64,000 nt of DNA from Streptomyces europaeiscabiei (lineage in GTDB: Bacteria; Actinomycetota; Actinomycetes; Streptomycetales; Streptomycetaceae), in assembly GCF_036346855.1 (NCBI RefSeq), contig NZ_CP107841.1, forward strand, positions 10,172,001-10,236,000. Direction: 5' to 3'. The position numbers and the translations under genes were made by a program. Shown here one piece after another: positions 41,476 through 52,061 of the stretch. Under the pieces are notes generated by a model, which was not told the DNA's origin, did not search any database, and saw nothing but the letters and a program-made list of their open reading frames with translations. Within the stretch, counting starts at the first letter, position 1. Every line of letters starts with the position of its first letter.

Positions 41476-42120
41476 TCAACCCTGGTAGCGGCGAAACTCG
41501 TTGCGCAACCTCCAGATCGCCTTCCACCGCCTGGCGTGATGGGCCGCCAACAACGGGTCGGGCGCGTCCGCCCGCTGTACCGCGAGGCTGACCCCGCAGT
41601 CCCCGCACAACTGATGGATCCGGTGGACGCCGTCGTGCCAGGCCCTGGCGTTGTCCCGTTTTCCACATACACGGCACGTCGGAACAGCAGCCTCATCGGG
41701 CGGGACCGACGAACGGAGCACCCGCTCGACGACCACGGGCAGCGGTTCGTCGGGATGGCTCGTCGGCTCGGGACAGTAGGCGATGTTTCCCCATCCATGC
41801 TGCTGGCCCCGCCAGGACGCGTCTGCTCTCAGCTGCCGAAAGCCACGCGCCTTGTCCGCTCGACGACCGATGGCATAGGCGCGTTCGTCAGCGAGCCACA
41901 GTTGCCGGGCGTGGTGCAGCTCCTCGACGGCCCTTGTCAGCGAGCTCGGATCCTTCTCCAGATTCCTGGGAATCCCCGCGCTGAGGCAGAGGTGGTGATA
42001 CGTGGCCCGGAAGCCGTACGGCGCGAACTGGACGAGGCAGGACCGCAGGTTCGTATGCCGGACACACGCGGACAGGCTCTCGTCGTAGACCCGTCTCTGG
42101 TGCGTGCCGAAGCTGCTCAT
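41476..42120 (-). CDS. Unrecognised protein with a CxxC-CxxC zinc-ribbon-like motif
   Basis: 214 residues, mostly helical and rich in Arg/His/Trp. Near residue 150 there is CRVCGKRDN... followed about 20 residues later by LCGDCG, a spacing compatible with a zinc ribbon. No family comes to mind. The Arg-rich C-terminus (HHARRWKAIWRLRNEFRRYQ) and the ribbon suggest nucleic-acid binding (inference). ATG 42120 is the first in frame. It is divergent from the toxin-antitoxin pair, about 190 bases away, with no shared regulatory sequence that I can see. Confidence 0.6.
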   Translation of the reverse strand: MSSFGTHQRRVYDESLSACVRHTNLRSCLVQFAPYGFRATYHHLCLSAGIPRNLEKDPSSLTRAVEELHHARQLWLADERAYAIGRRADKARGFRQLRADASWRGQQHGWGNIAYCPEPTSHPDEPLPVVVERVLRSSVPPDEAAVPTCRVCGKRDNARAWHDGVHRIHQLCGDCGVSLAVQRADAPDPLLAAHHARRWKAIWRLRNEFRRYQG

Positions 42121-42274
42121 CGCGCGACGTTACTGGCTGTCGAACACGGATCGCACTTCATTTTGGCGGCCCGATGTCTCGCGGCGGCCGTGCCCTTCAC
42201 GAAACCGCTGCCGGGTGCCTCGCCCCGATCAACCGGGTGCAGGCTGCCCACTGGGACCACTTCATGCCACCGAC

Positions 42275-42303
42275 TTACGCCACCGTGGAACGGTGGCTAT
42301 TCT
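42275..42303 (+). promoter_or_regulatory. Promoter of the toxin-antitoxin pair with palindrome in the spacer
   Basis: TTACGC (-35, 42275-42280), a 17-bp spacer and TATTCT (-10, 42298-42303) end six bases before the antitoxin ATG. The inverted repeat CCACCGT-GGA-ACGGTGG (42280-42296) fills the spacer exactly, a natural position for autorepression by the RHH antitoxin. Confidence 0.65.
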
Positions 42304-42309
42304 GCATTC

Positions 42310-42507
42310 ATGTCTGTCACCACGATGACTCTGCGCATTCCTGATGAACTGGCCCCGTCGATCAAGGCGGCGGCCTCGGGCGCCAACATGAGCGTGAACG
42401 CGTGGATCGTGCGCGCGGCACGCCGCGCCGCGACTCTCGACGCCGCGCACCAGCTCGCCGATCTCGGCCTCGGAGACGAGCTCGCGGGCGAGGGAGACGC
42501 TCTGTGA
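42310..42507 (+). CDS. Ribbon-helix-helix antitoxin
   Basis: 65 residues with an Arc/CopG-type ribbon (TTMTLRIPDELAPSIK) and two helices (AAASGANMSVNAWIVRAARR). Such proteins bind DNA as dimers and neutralise a partner toxin through the C-terminal tail. The ATG at 42310 lies six bases after the -10 element, so the mRNA is probably leaderless. The stop overlaps the start of the toxin gene (GTGA), the classic coupled arrangement of type II systems. The palindrome inside the promoter is its likely operator. Confidence 0.82.
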   Translation: MSVTTMTLRIPDELAPSIKAAASGANMSVNAWIVRAARRAATLDAAHQLADLGLGDELAGEGDAL

Positions 42508-42800
42508 AACGTGGTGAGGTCTGGGCCCTCCCCGACGAGCGCAATGTTCTGATCATCTCCCTGACCGGCCTGGAAGAGGCTTACGGAGCGGTGGTCGCGA
42601 TCCTGCTGCACCCCTCCGGGAGGTTCCCCGACACCGCCATGTCCGTCGTGATCGGCGACCCGATTCCGTGTACCGCCGTTGCGGTCAACGTCCAGCAGCT
42701 GCGGGCCACCCGGTTCGACGGCGCGAAGCTCCTCGGCGAGATCCACCCCGAGGCGATGGCCCGCGTCGACCAGGCGTTGCGCGCCGTCCTCGACCTGTAG
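42504..42800 (+). CDS. MazF/PemK-like toxin
   Basis: 98 residues. The start VKRGEVWALPDERNVLIISL is the MazF/CcdB-fold signature (KRGEVW... strand pair), and VVGD-like SVVIGDPIPCTAVAVNVQQL is followed by a C-terminal helix (PEAMARVDQALRAVLDL). MazF-type toxins are sequence-specific mRNA interferases; other members with this fold poison gyrase. The usual second-strand Pro/Val-rich RPVLVV segment is modified (ERNVLIISLTGLEEAYGAVV), so this is a divergent member. GTG 42504 overlaps the antitoxin stop by four bases. Confidence 0.78.
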   Translation: MKRGEVWALPDERNVLIISLTGLEEAYGAVVAILLHPSGRFPDTAMSVVIGDPIPCTAVAVNVQQLRATRFDGAKLLGEIHPEAMARVDQALRAVLDL

Positions 42801-42859
42801 CCCCACCGCCCCGAGTTCCGCCGCCCCACGCCCGCGCCGCCGGGTTCGGCATCCTCGGT

Positions 42860-43327
42860 TCATGTCCGGCCGGGTCGGCCGCCCGCGCCGTCCGCGAGCA
42901 TGACCGCGGCGGTCGTGCTCTTGCCGACCGCTTCCCGGTGCACTTCGTAGCTCCGGCACACGGCCATGACGATCTCCAGCCCGTGTTGACCGACCCGGCC
43001 GGGCTCTGCGGCCGCGGGCACCGGCAGCGTCGGGTCGCTGTCCCAGACCGTGACCTGCACCGACCCGCCGGACGCCTCCAGATCCAGCAGGCAGGGACCG
43101 GGCGCGTACTTCCAGGCGTTCGTCAGCAGCTCGCTGACCACCAGTTGCACGGTGCCCATCGCTCGGGTGGACACCGGAAGGCGCCGGACGGACTGCAGGC
43201 GCACGAGGAAGGCTCGGGCCATGGCGCGGCCCTGGGCGATGTCGCCGGGACATCCGTCGTACGCCGCTGAGCTTTTGACCAGCGCGCTGTCCTGCGGCGG
43301 GCCGTTGTCGTGGGCAGCCTCGTCCAT
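42860..43327 (-). CDS. Anti-sigma-factor-like ATP-binding protein (HATPase_c)
   Basis: 155 residues with a GHKL ATPase fold: the N-box VSELLTNAWKYAPGPCLLDL, the G1-like VTVWDSDPTLP and the G2-like RVGQHGLEIVMAVCRSYEVH. This is the family of SpoIIAB/RsbW-like kinases that in Streptomyces pair with SpoIIE-type phosphatases. The phosphatase gene lies just upstream on the same strand, so the two probably form a partner-switching unit. ATG 43327 follows GCGGAG. Confidence 0.88.
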   Translation of the reverse strand: MDEAAHDNGPPQDSALVKSSAAYDGCPGDIAQGRAMARAFLVRLQSVRRLPVSTRAMGTVQLVVSELLTNAWKYAPGPCLLDLEASGGSVQVTVWDSDPTLPVPAAAEPGRVGQHGLEIVMAVCRSYEVHREAVGKSTTAAVMLADGAGGRPGRT

Positions 43328-43469
43328 GCGCTCCGCCCGCTTCCTGAGCCTTGATCGATACACGGGACGTCTACCCCCAAAACCCGGGAACACCGGACTC
43401 CGCCGTACCGTCCCGCCATCCGCTCGCGTGCCGTGAGCCAGAACCCGGTTCGCAAGGGAGGACCGTCGC

Positions 43470-45632
<2,163 letters not shown>

Positions 45633-45782
45633 ATATCAGACAGTATGCCGCCGGAGGTCCGAAAGGGGTCTACGCGTGGCATCCAGCCACCCAGCCCCGG
45701 GGACGAACTGCCTCACGGGGTTCCAGGAGTCCTGCGGCGCGGTGGCCTCCGGAGGCAATCGTGATCGGCCGGATGCCGTCTG

Positions 45783-45810
45783 TTCACAGGTGGGTGAACG
45801 CCCCTAGCGT
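45783..45810 (+). promoter_or_regulatory. Candidate promoter of the beta-propeller gene pair
   Basis: TTCACA (45783-45788), a 16-bp spacer and TAGCGT (45805-45810), about 28 bases before the GTG start. The TTCAC-GTGAA inverted repeat overlapping the -35 may be incidental. Confidence 0.4.
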
Positions 45811-45838
45811 GTGCGACCTTCGCGTTCTGGGGGGTCTC

Positions 45839-46885
45839 GTGAACGGTCTCCGTGCGGTCGTCGTCTGCCTCGTGATCGCTTGTGCGGCGGTGGTGTCACC
45901 GGCTGCGGCTGTGACGCCGGGCTGGTCGGCGCTGCCGGTGCCGGCGGCCGCACCGCCCGTGACCGTGTCCGATCTCGCCGCCCGCGGACCGGGCGAGGCG
46001 TGGGCGACCGGGTACGAGCAAGCCACCGATGGAATGCGGCCGATGCTGTACCGGTGGAACGGCACGGCATGGAGCCGGGACACGACCTTCCCCGGCGCCG
46101 GTGAGCCGGGCGGGCTCGGCAAGGCACAGTTCGTCGGCAAGGAGGTGTGGATCTTCCACGACCGCGAGGGAGGGGGGCAGATTCTGCGCCGGTCGGCGGG
46201 TGGGTGGAGTGCCGTCCCGCTGCCGACCCTGTGGACCTACCAGGACTTCACCGCCGTACCCGGTGGAGCGTGGGTCGTCGGGGAGGACGACAGCGGGACG
46301 AAGGTGTTGCACTACGACGGTTCCGGCTGGACCACACAGCCCACCCCGGACGGCGTGCGGTACCTGATGGGAATCACCGCGCGTACCGCCACCGACGCCT
46401 GGGCCTGGGCGGACACCAACACCGGGACCACCGTCCTGCGCTGGGACGGCACGGCGTGGCGGGACGCGAAGGTACCGCTGCCCCCGAACAGCAACGTGCA
46501 CACGATCATGCTCGATCCGTCCGGCCGGGTCACCATCGGCGGCAGCCAGTACACCGACGGTGTGGCCCGCACCTACCTGATGACCCGGAACGGGCAGGCC
46601 TGGCGCACCGCCTACCCACCGCTGGGCGACACCTCCACCGAGGCCATGGTGCGCGGCCCGGACGGCGCACTGTGGCTGCCCGTGCGCAGCGACCGCGCGT
46701 TCCAGTCGAAGTACGCACGGGTGGACGGCTTGCGCACCACATTCTCCTACGGCCCGGAGCGCACGAACGCGATCGACGTCAAACCGCGTGCACTGGTGAA
46801 GGCCGGGTCAGCACTGATGTCCTTCGGGACCGTCGAGATCTACGGCTCGAAACCGAACCTGATGAGCGAGAGGCTGGGAGGCTGA
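45839..46885 (+). CDS. Secreted beta-propeller-like protein
   Basis: 348 residues. A signal peptide (RAVVVCLVIACAAVVSPAAA) is followed by repeats of the form EAWATGYE... YRWNGTAWSRDTTFP... VWIFHDRE, repeated five to six times, as in a beta-propeller. No catalytic motif is visible. GTG 45839 is preceded by TGGGGGGTCTC. It forms a two-gene operon with the paralogue that starts three bases after its stop, and it resembles the membrane-anchored protein at 33286-34389. Confidence 0.75.
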   Translation: MNGLRAVVVCLVIACAAVVSPAAAVTPGWSALPVPAAAPPVTVSDLAARGPGEAWATGYEQATDGMRPMLYRWNGTAWSRDTTFPGAGEPGGLGKAQFVGKEVWIFHDREGGGQILRRSAGGWSAVPLPTLWTYQDFTAVPGGAWVVGEDDSGTKVLHYDGSGWTTQPTPDGVRYLMGITARTATDAWAWADTNTGTTVLRWDGTAWRDAKVPLPPNSNVHTIMLDPSGRVTIGGSQYTDGVARTYLMTRNGQAWRTAYPPLGDTSTEAMVRGPDGALWLPVRSDRAFQSKYARVDGLRTTFSYGPERTNAIDVKPRALVKAGSALMSFGTVEIYGSKPNLMSERLGG

Positions 46886-46888
46886 CCC

Positions 46889-47998
46889 ATGGCACGCCGA
46901 CTTCTTGTCGCGGCCCTCGCCGCCGCCATGACCATCCTCACCGTCATGACCTCGGCGGCGGCGGAAATCCTGTCCTGGCAACACGTTCCGGTCCCGGCCC
47001 AGGTACGCCCACAGGCAGGTCTGCAGGATGCCGTGGCGTTCGGGCCCGACCGGGCATGGGCGGTGGGTGCCGACGCCGTCGGTCGCGAGGCGCCGGGCTT
47101 CCCGCTGGTCCTGCGCTGGGACGGAACCGCGTGGCAGCGCCAGCCGCTGCCCGGGATCGGCTGGCAGGGAGAGCTGCTGTCGGTCGCCGCGACCTCACCG
47201 ACCGTGGTCTGGGCGGTCGGCCGCGACTCCGCGGGCGGCGCCCACCTGCTCCGCTTCGACGGCAGCGCCTGGCAGGAGGGCAGGGTGCCGCGCGGCGTTC
47301 TGCTGACCAAGGTCGTCACCGGCGGCGGTGAGACCTGGCTGATCGGTTCGCGGGACGGAGCACAGGTCCTGCTGCGCCGGGACGGGTCCGGCTGGCGGGA
47401 CATGCCGGTCCCGCCGGGAGCCGTGTACGGCCTGCACATCCTGGCGGCCGACGACGTCTGGGCCGCGGGCGCCGCCGCCACGGGTGCGGCCGTGTCGCAC
47501 TGGAACGGGCAGGAGTGGCAGCAGACGATCGTGGACGGGTTCCCGCGGTCCGCCGTGGGCAGCGTGCTGGCGGTCTCGCCGACGGAGGTGTGGGCGGGTG
47601 GCACGGCCGGGTTCGTCGGCGGCCCGGTGGGCCGGCCGATTCCGCCGCTGCTGGTCCGCTTCGACGGGCAGGCGTGGAGCCGGGTGACCATGCCCACCGA
47701 CTTCGGCTCGATCACCTCACTGGTGCCCGACACGTCCGGCGCGTTGGCCTGGGTCTCGGTGGCCCGCTCTCAGAAATGGGGCCCGCCGGGCAGCAGTCCG
47801 CCGTTCGTCCCCGGGCCGGATTTCCTTGCCTGGAACGGACAGTCGTTCACCGAGTACAGCGAACCGGCGGTGGCCGGGGAGGGCGACTCCTCGATGCTGC
47901 GGCTGGCGCCCGTGCCAGGCACGACGGCGGTGTGGTCCGTCGGCCGTGCCGACGGACCCGAGGGCACCTTCGCCCCACGCGTCCTGCGATTCGGCTGA
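46889..47998 (+). CDS. Secreted beta-propeller-like protein, paralogue
   Basis: 369 residues. Signal peptide MARRLLVAALAAAMTILTVM (cleavage after TSAAA), then repeats such as DRAWAVGADAVG..., LRWDGTAWQRQPLPG, TVVWAVGRDSAGG and LRFDGSAWQEGRVP. The repeat register and motifs match the preceding gene, so the pair arose by duplication. ATG 46889 lies three bases after the upstream stop. Function unknown; secreted propellers of this kind may bind ligands or other surface proteins (inference). Confidence 0.78.
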   Translation: MARRLLVAALAAAMTILTVMTSAAAEILSWQHVPVPAQVRPQAGLQDAVAFGPDRAWAVGADAVGREAPGFPLVLRWDGTAWQRQPLPGIGWQGELLSVAATSPTVVWAVGRDSAGGAHLLRFDGSAWQEGRVPRGVLLTKVVTGGGETWLIGSRDGAQVLLRRDGSGWRDMPVPPGAVYGLHILAADDVWAAGAAATGAAVSHWNGQEWQQTIVDGFPRSAVGSVLAVSPTEVWAGGTAGFVGGPVGRPIPPLLVRFDGQAWSRVTMPTDFGSITSLVPDTSGALAWVSVARSQKWGPPGSSPPFVPGPDFLAWNGQSFTEYSEPAVAGEGDSSMLRLAPVPGTTAVWSVGRADGPEGTFAPRVLRFG

Positions 47999-48190
47999 GA
48001 GGACGACGCTTCTGGCTGTGGCGCCGGGCATCGAGTGGCGCCGGCTGGGGGCGAGAGCCTCGCTCGGCCGGACCAGGATGTCGGTGTCGGCGTCGGCGGA
48101 ACGATCCGTCACCGGTGCACCGGGCCGGGGGGTGGGCGTGGGCGGGGCGGTCGCCTTCGATCCTGCGTCGCCCCGCTGCATCATGGGCGC

Positions 48191-48502
48191 ATGATCACCG
48201 TTCATCTGACGTACGAGATCGACGCCGACAAGCTGGAGGACTTCGAGGAGTACGGCCGCCGCTGGGTTGGGCTCGTCAACCGTTTCGGCGGGACGCACCA
48301 CGGCTACTTCCTGCCGAGCGAGGGTGACAGCGACATCGCCTACGCTCTCTTTTCCTTTCCCAGTCTCGCTGCGTACGAGCAGTACCGCACGGACAGCAAG
48401 TCCGACCCGGACTGCCAGGACGCGTTCGAACTGGCTCGCCGAACACGCTGCATCAAGCGGTACGAACGCCGCTTCCTCCGGCCGCTCGACGGGGTCTCCT
48501 AG
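48191..48502 (+). CDS. NIPSNAP-family protein
   Basis: 103 residues forming one dimeric alpha-beta barrel (ITVHLTYEIDADKLEDFEEY, GGTHHGYFLPSEGDSDIAYA, then FPSLAAYEQYRTDSKSDPDC). NIPSNAP proteins are small and widespread and have no clear enzymatic role; they resemble ABM-type barrels. ATG 48191 begins at the conserved strand. No operon partner. Confidence 0.85.
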   Translation: MITVHLTYEIDADKLEDFEEYGRRWVGLVNRFGGTHHGYFLPSEGDSDIAYALFSFPSLAAYEQYRTDSKSDPDCQDAFELARRTRCIKRYERRFLRPLDGVS

Positions 48503-49249
48503 GCCTACGTGAGGTGTGTGCTGTGACCGTGACGAGCAGCTGTGCGCAGCGCGGCGATGACGGCGGTGGCCGTGGGGTTCGCAGTGTCGGCGTGACGCGT
48601 CGCCGCGAACGGCAGGCGGTGATCGGGTGGTCCTCGCTGAGCGCCGTGCGGATACCGGGTGTGGCCGGGCGATGGCCGTCCGGGGGATGGGCGCAGTGGC
48701 GGGGCCGGCCCGGACGAGGTGGAGTTGGGGCGCGATGTCGGTGGTGACGTACGGCGTTGAAGGGGGTGAATCCGGCCTCGTGGCAGGCCTGCAGGACAGG
48801 GCGGCCCGCCCGCAGTCCGTCGTCGGCGGCGGCACGGAGAGGCTGTGGGTGGCCAGTTCCCGAAGGGTGATGGCCGTTCGTCGGCTCGGTCCGCCGCGAT
48901 GACGACCAGTAGCGGATCAGCGAGCAGTCGGTAGGCGTCGACGACCCGAGGCATGGTGTCGGGCAGGTGGTGATGGCAGTGTGCCGAGAGGCTCACCATC
49001 GAGCTGCAGGCACCGCTCTACGCCACCGGGGCCTCCCGGCTGCGTTTCGAATTCGGTGAACTCGTCAGGGGGTTGACCACCTTTTGGCCTTGGCCTTGGC
49101 CTTGGCTTGACAAGGCGCTGCGGCAGCCGTGAGCCGGAGTGAGGGACGACATGCCCAAGCTGTCCTCGCCCTCGCCCGCCGCCTAGGCGACGTCACGTGG
49201 GTCCTCTGATCCCAGAGCCGACGCCTCCGCGACGACGTGCCACCGCCGG
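48503..49249. other. Gene-poor region, possible decayed sequence
   Basis: About 750 bases without a gene I can support. On the minus strand, VVDAYRLLADPLLVVIAADR (~48930) looks protein-like but degrades quickly in all frames. On the plus strand, ELQAPLYATGASRLRFEFGE (~49004-49065) is similar. Both may be remnants; I do not recognise them. A TTGGCC microsatellite lies at 49084-49107. Confidence 0.3.
49084..49107 (+). repeat. TTGGCC hexanucleotide repeat
   Basis: Three perfect TTGGCC units followed by TTGGCT at 49084-49107, in non-coding sequence. Confidence 0.85.
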
Positions 49250-50011
49250 TCACGGTGTCGCTCTGGTCGTCGTCCCGTGCCGCAGTCCGTCCAGGACCGC
49301 CTGCACCTGGCGGTGACCGACTTCCTCGCGGGACCAGACGAGCGTCGAGCGGTGCGAATTCCTCTGATCCCAGGTGTCGCACTCCATGACGGCAACGGTG
49401 TCCGACAGCCGCCACCGCGAGGAACTCCATGAAGCTTCGGGTACTTCCACGAGGCCGTCGAGGAGTGTGACGGCCGAGGCCGTGAGACTGCCCAGGTGCC
49501 ATGGCCTCCACGTCGCCACGGTGTCGGTGAGGGCATGCGATTCGATCAGGTGCGGGATGGACGGTGCGATGAGGAGGTAGGGACTGCCGCCATCGACGTC
49601 GGTGCCCACACTGCCGTCGGTATGGAGCAAGTGCCGGCAGGGCTTCGACACCCGCTCACCGGTCCATTCGAAGTACCAGCCGCCTGTCCCGTGGTCCTGC
49701 CATGCACGCGTCTTCACGCCGAGGTGGTCGTACTCCCACCCGCGGGCGGTCTCGTACCGGTTCCCGTCCACGACCCGGCTCTGTCGCACCTCGTAGCGCA
49801 GGCCTCCGAATCTCTGCTCGAATCCCTCGCATCGGATGATGAGGTCCATGGGGGCGGGGACGAGTTTCCCCGCGTGGTCGTGCACTTGCCAAAGCTCTAT
49901 CGGCAGCCCGAACCGGGAGGGGCGCTCACGCCTGCCTGTCCGGCGCAGGAAATCCTGTGCGCGCGCCGAGAGTTCGGACGGGTCTTCCAGGATGTGCATC
50001 CTGAACTTCAT
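49250..50011 (-). CDS. Unrecognised protein, 253 residues
   Basis: A well-behaved reading frame with good codon bias and a balanced, Trp-rich composition. It starts MKFRMHILEDPSELSARAQD and contains RFGGLRYEVRQSRVVDGNRY, GTGGWYFEWTGERVS and TDTVATWRPWHLGSL. There is no signal peptide, membrane segment or known catalytic motif; the pattern suggests a beta-rich cytoplasmic protein. I cannot name a family. ATG 50011 has a weak ribosome site and ATG 49999 is an alternative. No operon partner is adjacent. Confidence 0.65.
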   Translation of the reverse strand: MKFRMHILEDPSELSARAQDFLRRTGRRERPSRFGLPIELWQVHDHAGKLVPAPMDLIIRCEGFEQRFGGLRYEVRQSRVVDGNRYETARGWEYDHLGVKTRAWQDHGTGGWYFEWTGERVSKPCRHLLHTDGSVGTDVDGGSPYLLIAPSIPHLIESHALTDTVATWRPWHLGSLTASAVTLLDGLVEVPEASWSSSRWRLSDTVAVMECDTWDQRNSHRSTLVWSREEVGHRQVQAVLDGLRHGTTTRATP

Positions 50012-50405
50012 TCCGGAGGAGGGTGTGGCTGTCAGGCAGTCACATTACCCAGCACCAGCCTCTCCCCGCGGCTTGCCGGAGGAGCGGGCGCGGGCGCTCG
50101 CGGACACCGCCGGATCAGTTCTCTGTCGGGCCTCTCCCCGAGGGAGCTGGTGGAGAGCGTCACCGGGGAGAAGCGGGTGGAGTCGGCGGAGTCGGCGGAG
50201 TCGAGGCTGCCGCAGGTGCATCGGCGCAGAGACGCAGGACGTCAATCCGGCGTGGCGGAATGAGTCGCTCGGACGGGTGACGGCGATCTTGGGACAGGTC
50301 TCTGATCATGGGTGATACGCGGATTCCGGCTTCATGAAACGGATCTTGGGCGGGCTATGTTCCGGAGGCCGGGAAACGTGCCGGCATTCGCGAACAGGAG
50401 CTCGT
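50012..50405 (+). other. Intergenic region upstream of the SDR gene
   Basis: About 390 bases. A GTCGGCGGA-type triplication (50186-50210, GGAGTCGGCGGAGTC) is visible. The part next to the SDR gene presumably holds the promoter. No gene is supported. Confidence 0.35.
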
Positions 50406-51203
50406 GTGGTGACAGTGAGTGATCGGCAGGTCGTAGGGCCGGACCTGCCGAAGGAGCCGACCGTCGACCGGCCGCAGGTCCTACGGGGTATGACCGCCGT
50501 CGTCACCGGTGGCACCACGGGGCTGGGGCGCCACCTGGCGGAAGGCTTCCTCGCGGCCGGGGCACGGGTCATGTGCGGTGCGCGAGGCGCACGCGACGTC
50601 GCGGATCTGGTGGCCGACCATGCGGACCGGGCCGCGTATGTCCCCACGGATGTGCGCGACCCCGACTCACTGCGACGGCTGATGGCCGAAACCACCGAAC
50701 GGTTCGGGCGTATCGACATCGTGGTGGCCAACGCCGGAATCACCCGCAACGGCGGTGTCGCCAGGCTCGCTGCCGCTGACTGGCGTGCGGTGATGAACAC
50801 CAACGTGGACGGTGTCTTCCACACGGTGCAGGCGGCGCTGCCGCACCTGGAGGCCGGTGGCAGCATCCTGACGGTCTCCTCGGCAATGGCCTCCCGGGCG
50901 GTGCCCGGGGCGAGTGCTTATGCCACGTCCAAGGCCGCGATCGAGGCGTTCACCCGCTGCTGCGCGGTCGAGTTCGCTGCCCGCCGGATCCGGGTCAACT
51001 GCCTTTCGCCCGGCATCCTGAGTGTGGGCATGGGTGAAGTCGTCGGATCGGACGAGCGACTGCGCCAGTTGTACTGGCCCCGGATGCTCGCCGGGCGCGC
51101 GGGCACCCCCCTGGAGGCGGTCGACGCGGCCGTGTTCCTGGTCAGTCCGGCCGCCTCCTATGTCAACGGCCATGTGTTCGAGGTCAACGGGGGACTGCTG
51201 TGA
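50406..51203 (+). CDS. SDR-family oxidoreductase (FabG-like)
   Basis: About 265 residues with a classical short-chain dehydrogenase core: cofactor motif TAVVTGGTTGLGRHLAEGFL, NAG motif DIVVANAGITRNGG, catalytic Ser in ILTVSSAMASR and YxxxK as YATSKAAI. The C-terminal VNGHVFEVNGGLL is typical of FabG-like reductases. It would reduce a 3-oxoacyl thioester or another carbonyl with NAD(P)H. The start is one of GTG 50406/50409/50415 behind CAGGAG. The enoyl-CoA hydratase gene overlaps its stop (GTGA), so the two are coupled. Confidence 0.92.
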   Translation: MVTVSDRQVVGPDLPKEPTVDRPQVLRGMTAVVTGGTTGLGRHLAEGFLAAGARVMCGARGARDVADLVADHADRAAYVPTDVRDPDSLRRLMAETTERFGRIDIVVANAGITRNGGVARLAAADWRAVMNTNVDGVFHTVQAALPHLEAGGSILTVSSAMASRAVPGASAYATSKAAIEAFTRCCAVEFAARRIRVNCLSPGILSVGMGEVVGSDERLRQLYWPRMLAGRAGTPLEAVDAAVFLVSPAASYVNGHVFEVNGGLL

Positions 51204-51961
51204 CGGTGCGGCTGGAGATCGACCAGAACGTGGCGTGGCTCCACCTGGACCGGCCGCCGCTCAACCTCTTCGACACCGGCCTTCAACTCGCCGTCGAGCG
51301 GGCGCTCCACGAGGTGGGCGCTCGCTCCGGTATCCGCGCCGTGGTGTTCACCGGTTCGCACGGGCACTTCTCCGCAGGCGGGGACGTCAGGGAGATGGCC
51401 ACGTTGACGGACGAAGGGGCGGCCGAGTACGCGGCCCGCATCAGCCGTCTCACCCGGGAGGTCGCGGCCATCGCGATGCCGGTGGTCGCGGCGGTGCAGG
51501 GATACGCGTTGGGAGGCGGGTGTGAGTTGGCCCTGGCCGCCGATTTCCGGATCTGCACACCGACCGCCCGGTTCGGACTGCCCGAAACCCCGCTCGGGCT
51601 GATCCCCGGTGCGGGAGGCACACAGCGGCTGCCGCACCTGATCGGGGGCTCGCGCGCCAAGGACATCGTCTTCTCGGGACGACAGGTCGATGCCGAGGAG
51701 GCCACCCGGATCGGACTGGTCGACCAGGTGGTGCCCACCGCCGAGCTCCACACCGCGGTCATGCGGTGGTTGGCGCGCTACACCGCCCACCCCGCCGCGG
51801 CCGTGGCGGCGGCGAAACAGGCGATCGACGCGTCCGTCGAGACCTCACTCGCCCAGGGCCTCGACTTCGAACACGACCTCTTCGCCCCCCTCCTCGCCGC
51901 CGGCGAACGAACCCGTCACTTCCAGAGCTTCCAGAGGGCTTCCGCGCCGGTTCCTTCCTGA
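51200..51961 (+). CDS. Enoyl-CoA hydratase/isomerase family protein
   Basis: 253 residues of crotonase fold. The oxyanion-hole segments are FSAGGDVREM and YALGGGCELALAADFRI, and a catalytic glutamate lies in GLPETPLGLIPGAGGTQRLP. Both usual acid positions (the Glu of GGGCE and of LPE) are kept, which fits hydratase activity. It starts with GTG 51200, overlapping the SDR stop. Together with the SDR and the KAS III-like gene it suggests a small acyl-chain-modifying set, either catabolic or biosynthetic. Confidence 0.92.
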   Translation: MTVRLEIDQNVAWLHLDRPPLNLFDTGLQLAVERALHEVGARSGIRAVVFTGSHGHFSAGGDVREMATLTDEGAAEYAARISRLTREVAAIAMPVVAAVQGYALGGGCELALAADFRICTPTARFGLPETPLGLIPGAGGTQRLPHLIGGSRAKDIVFSGRQVDAEEATRIGLVDQVVPTAELHTAVMRWLARYTAHPAAAVAAAKQAIDASVETSLAQGLDFEHDLFAPLLAAGERTRHFQSFQRASAPVPS

Positions 51962-51964
51962 CTG

Positions 51965-51994
51965 GCCGAGAAGCGCCGAGAAGCGCCGAGAAGC
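51965..51994 (+). repeat. Three tandem 10-bp repeats GCCGAGAAGC
   Basis: Perfect copies at 51965-51974, 51975-51984 and 51985-51994, starting three bases after the hydratase stop and 68 bases before the KAS III-like start. Confidence 0.92.
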
Positions 51995-52061
51995 ACCCCC
52001 ACCGCCGTGCACCATCGCTCCCGCCGGCAACAGCCTGCCGCCAACCGAAAGCACCGCCCCG

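Noticed and set aside
48505..48999. Minus-strand frame of 164 codons ending near the NIPSNAP gene
   Set aside because: Only the first ~35 residues look protein-like; the remainder is Arg/Pro/Ser-rich, there is no ribosome site, and no family is recognisable.
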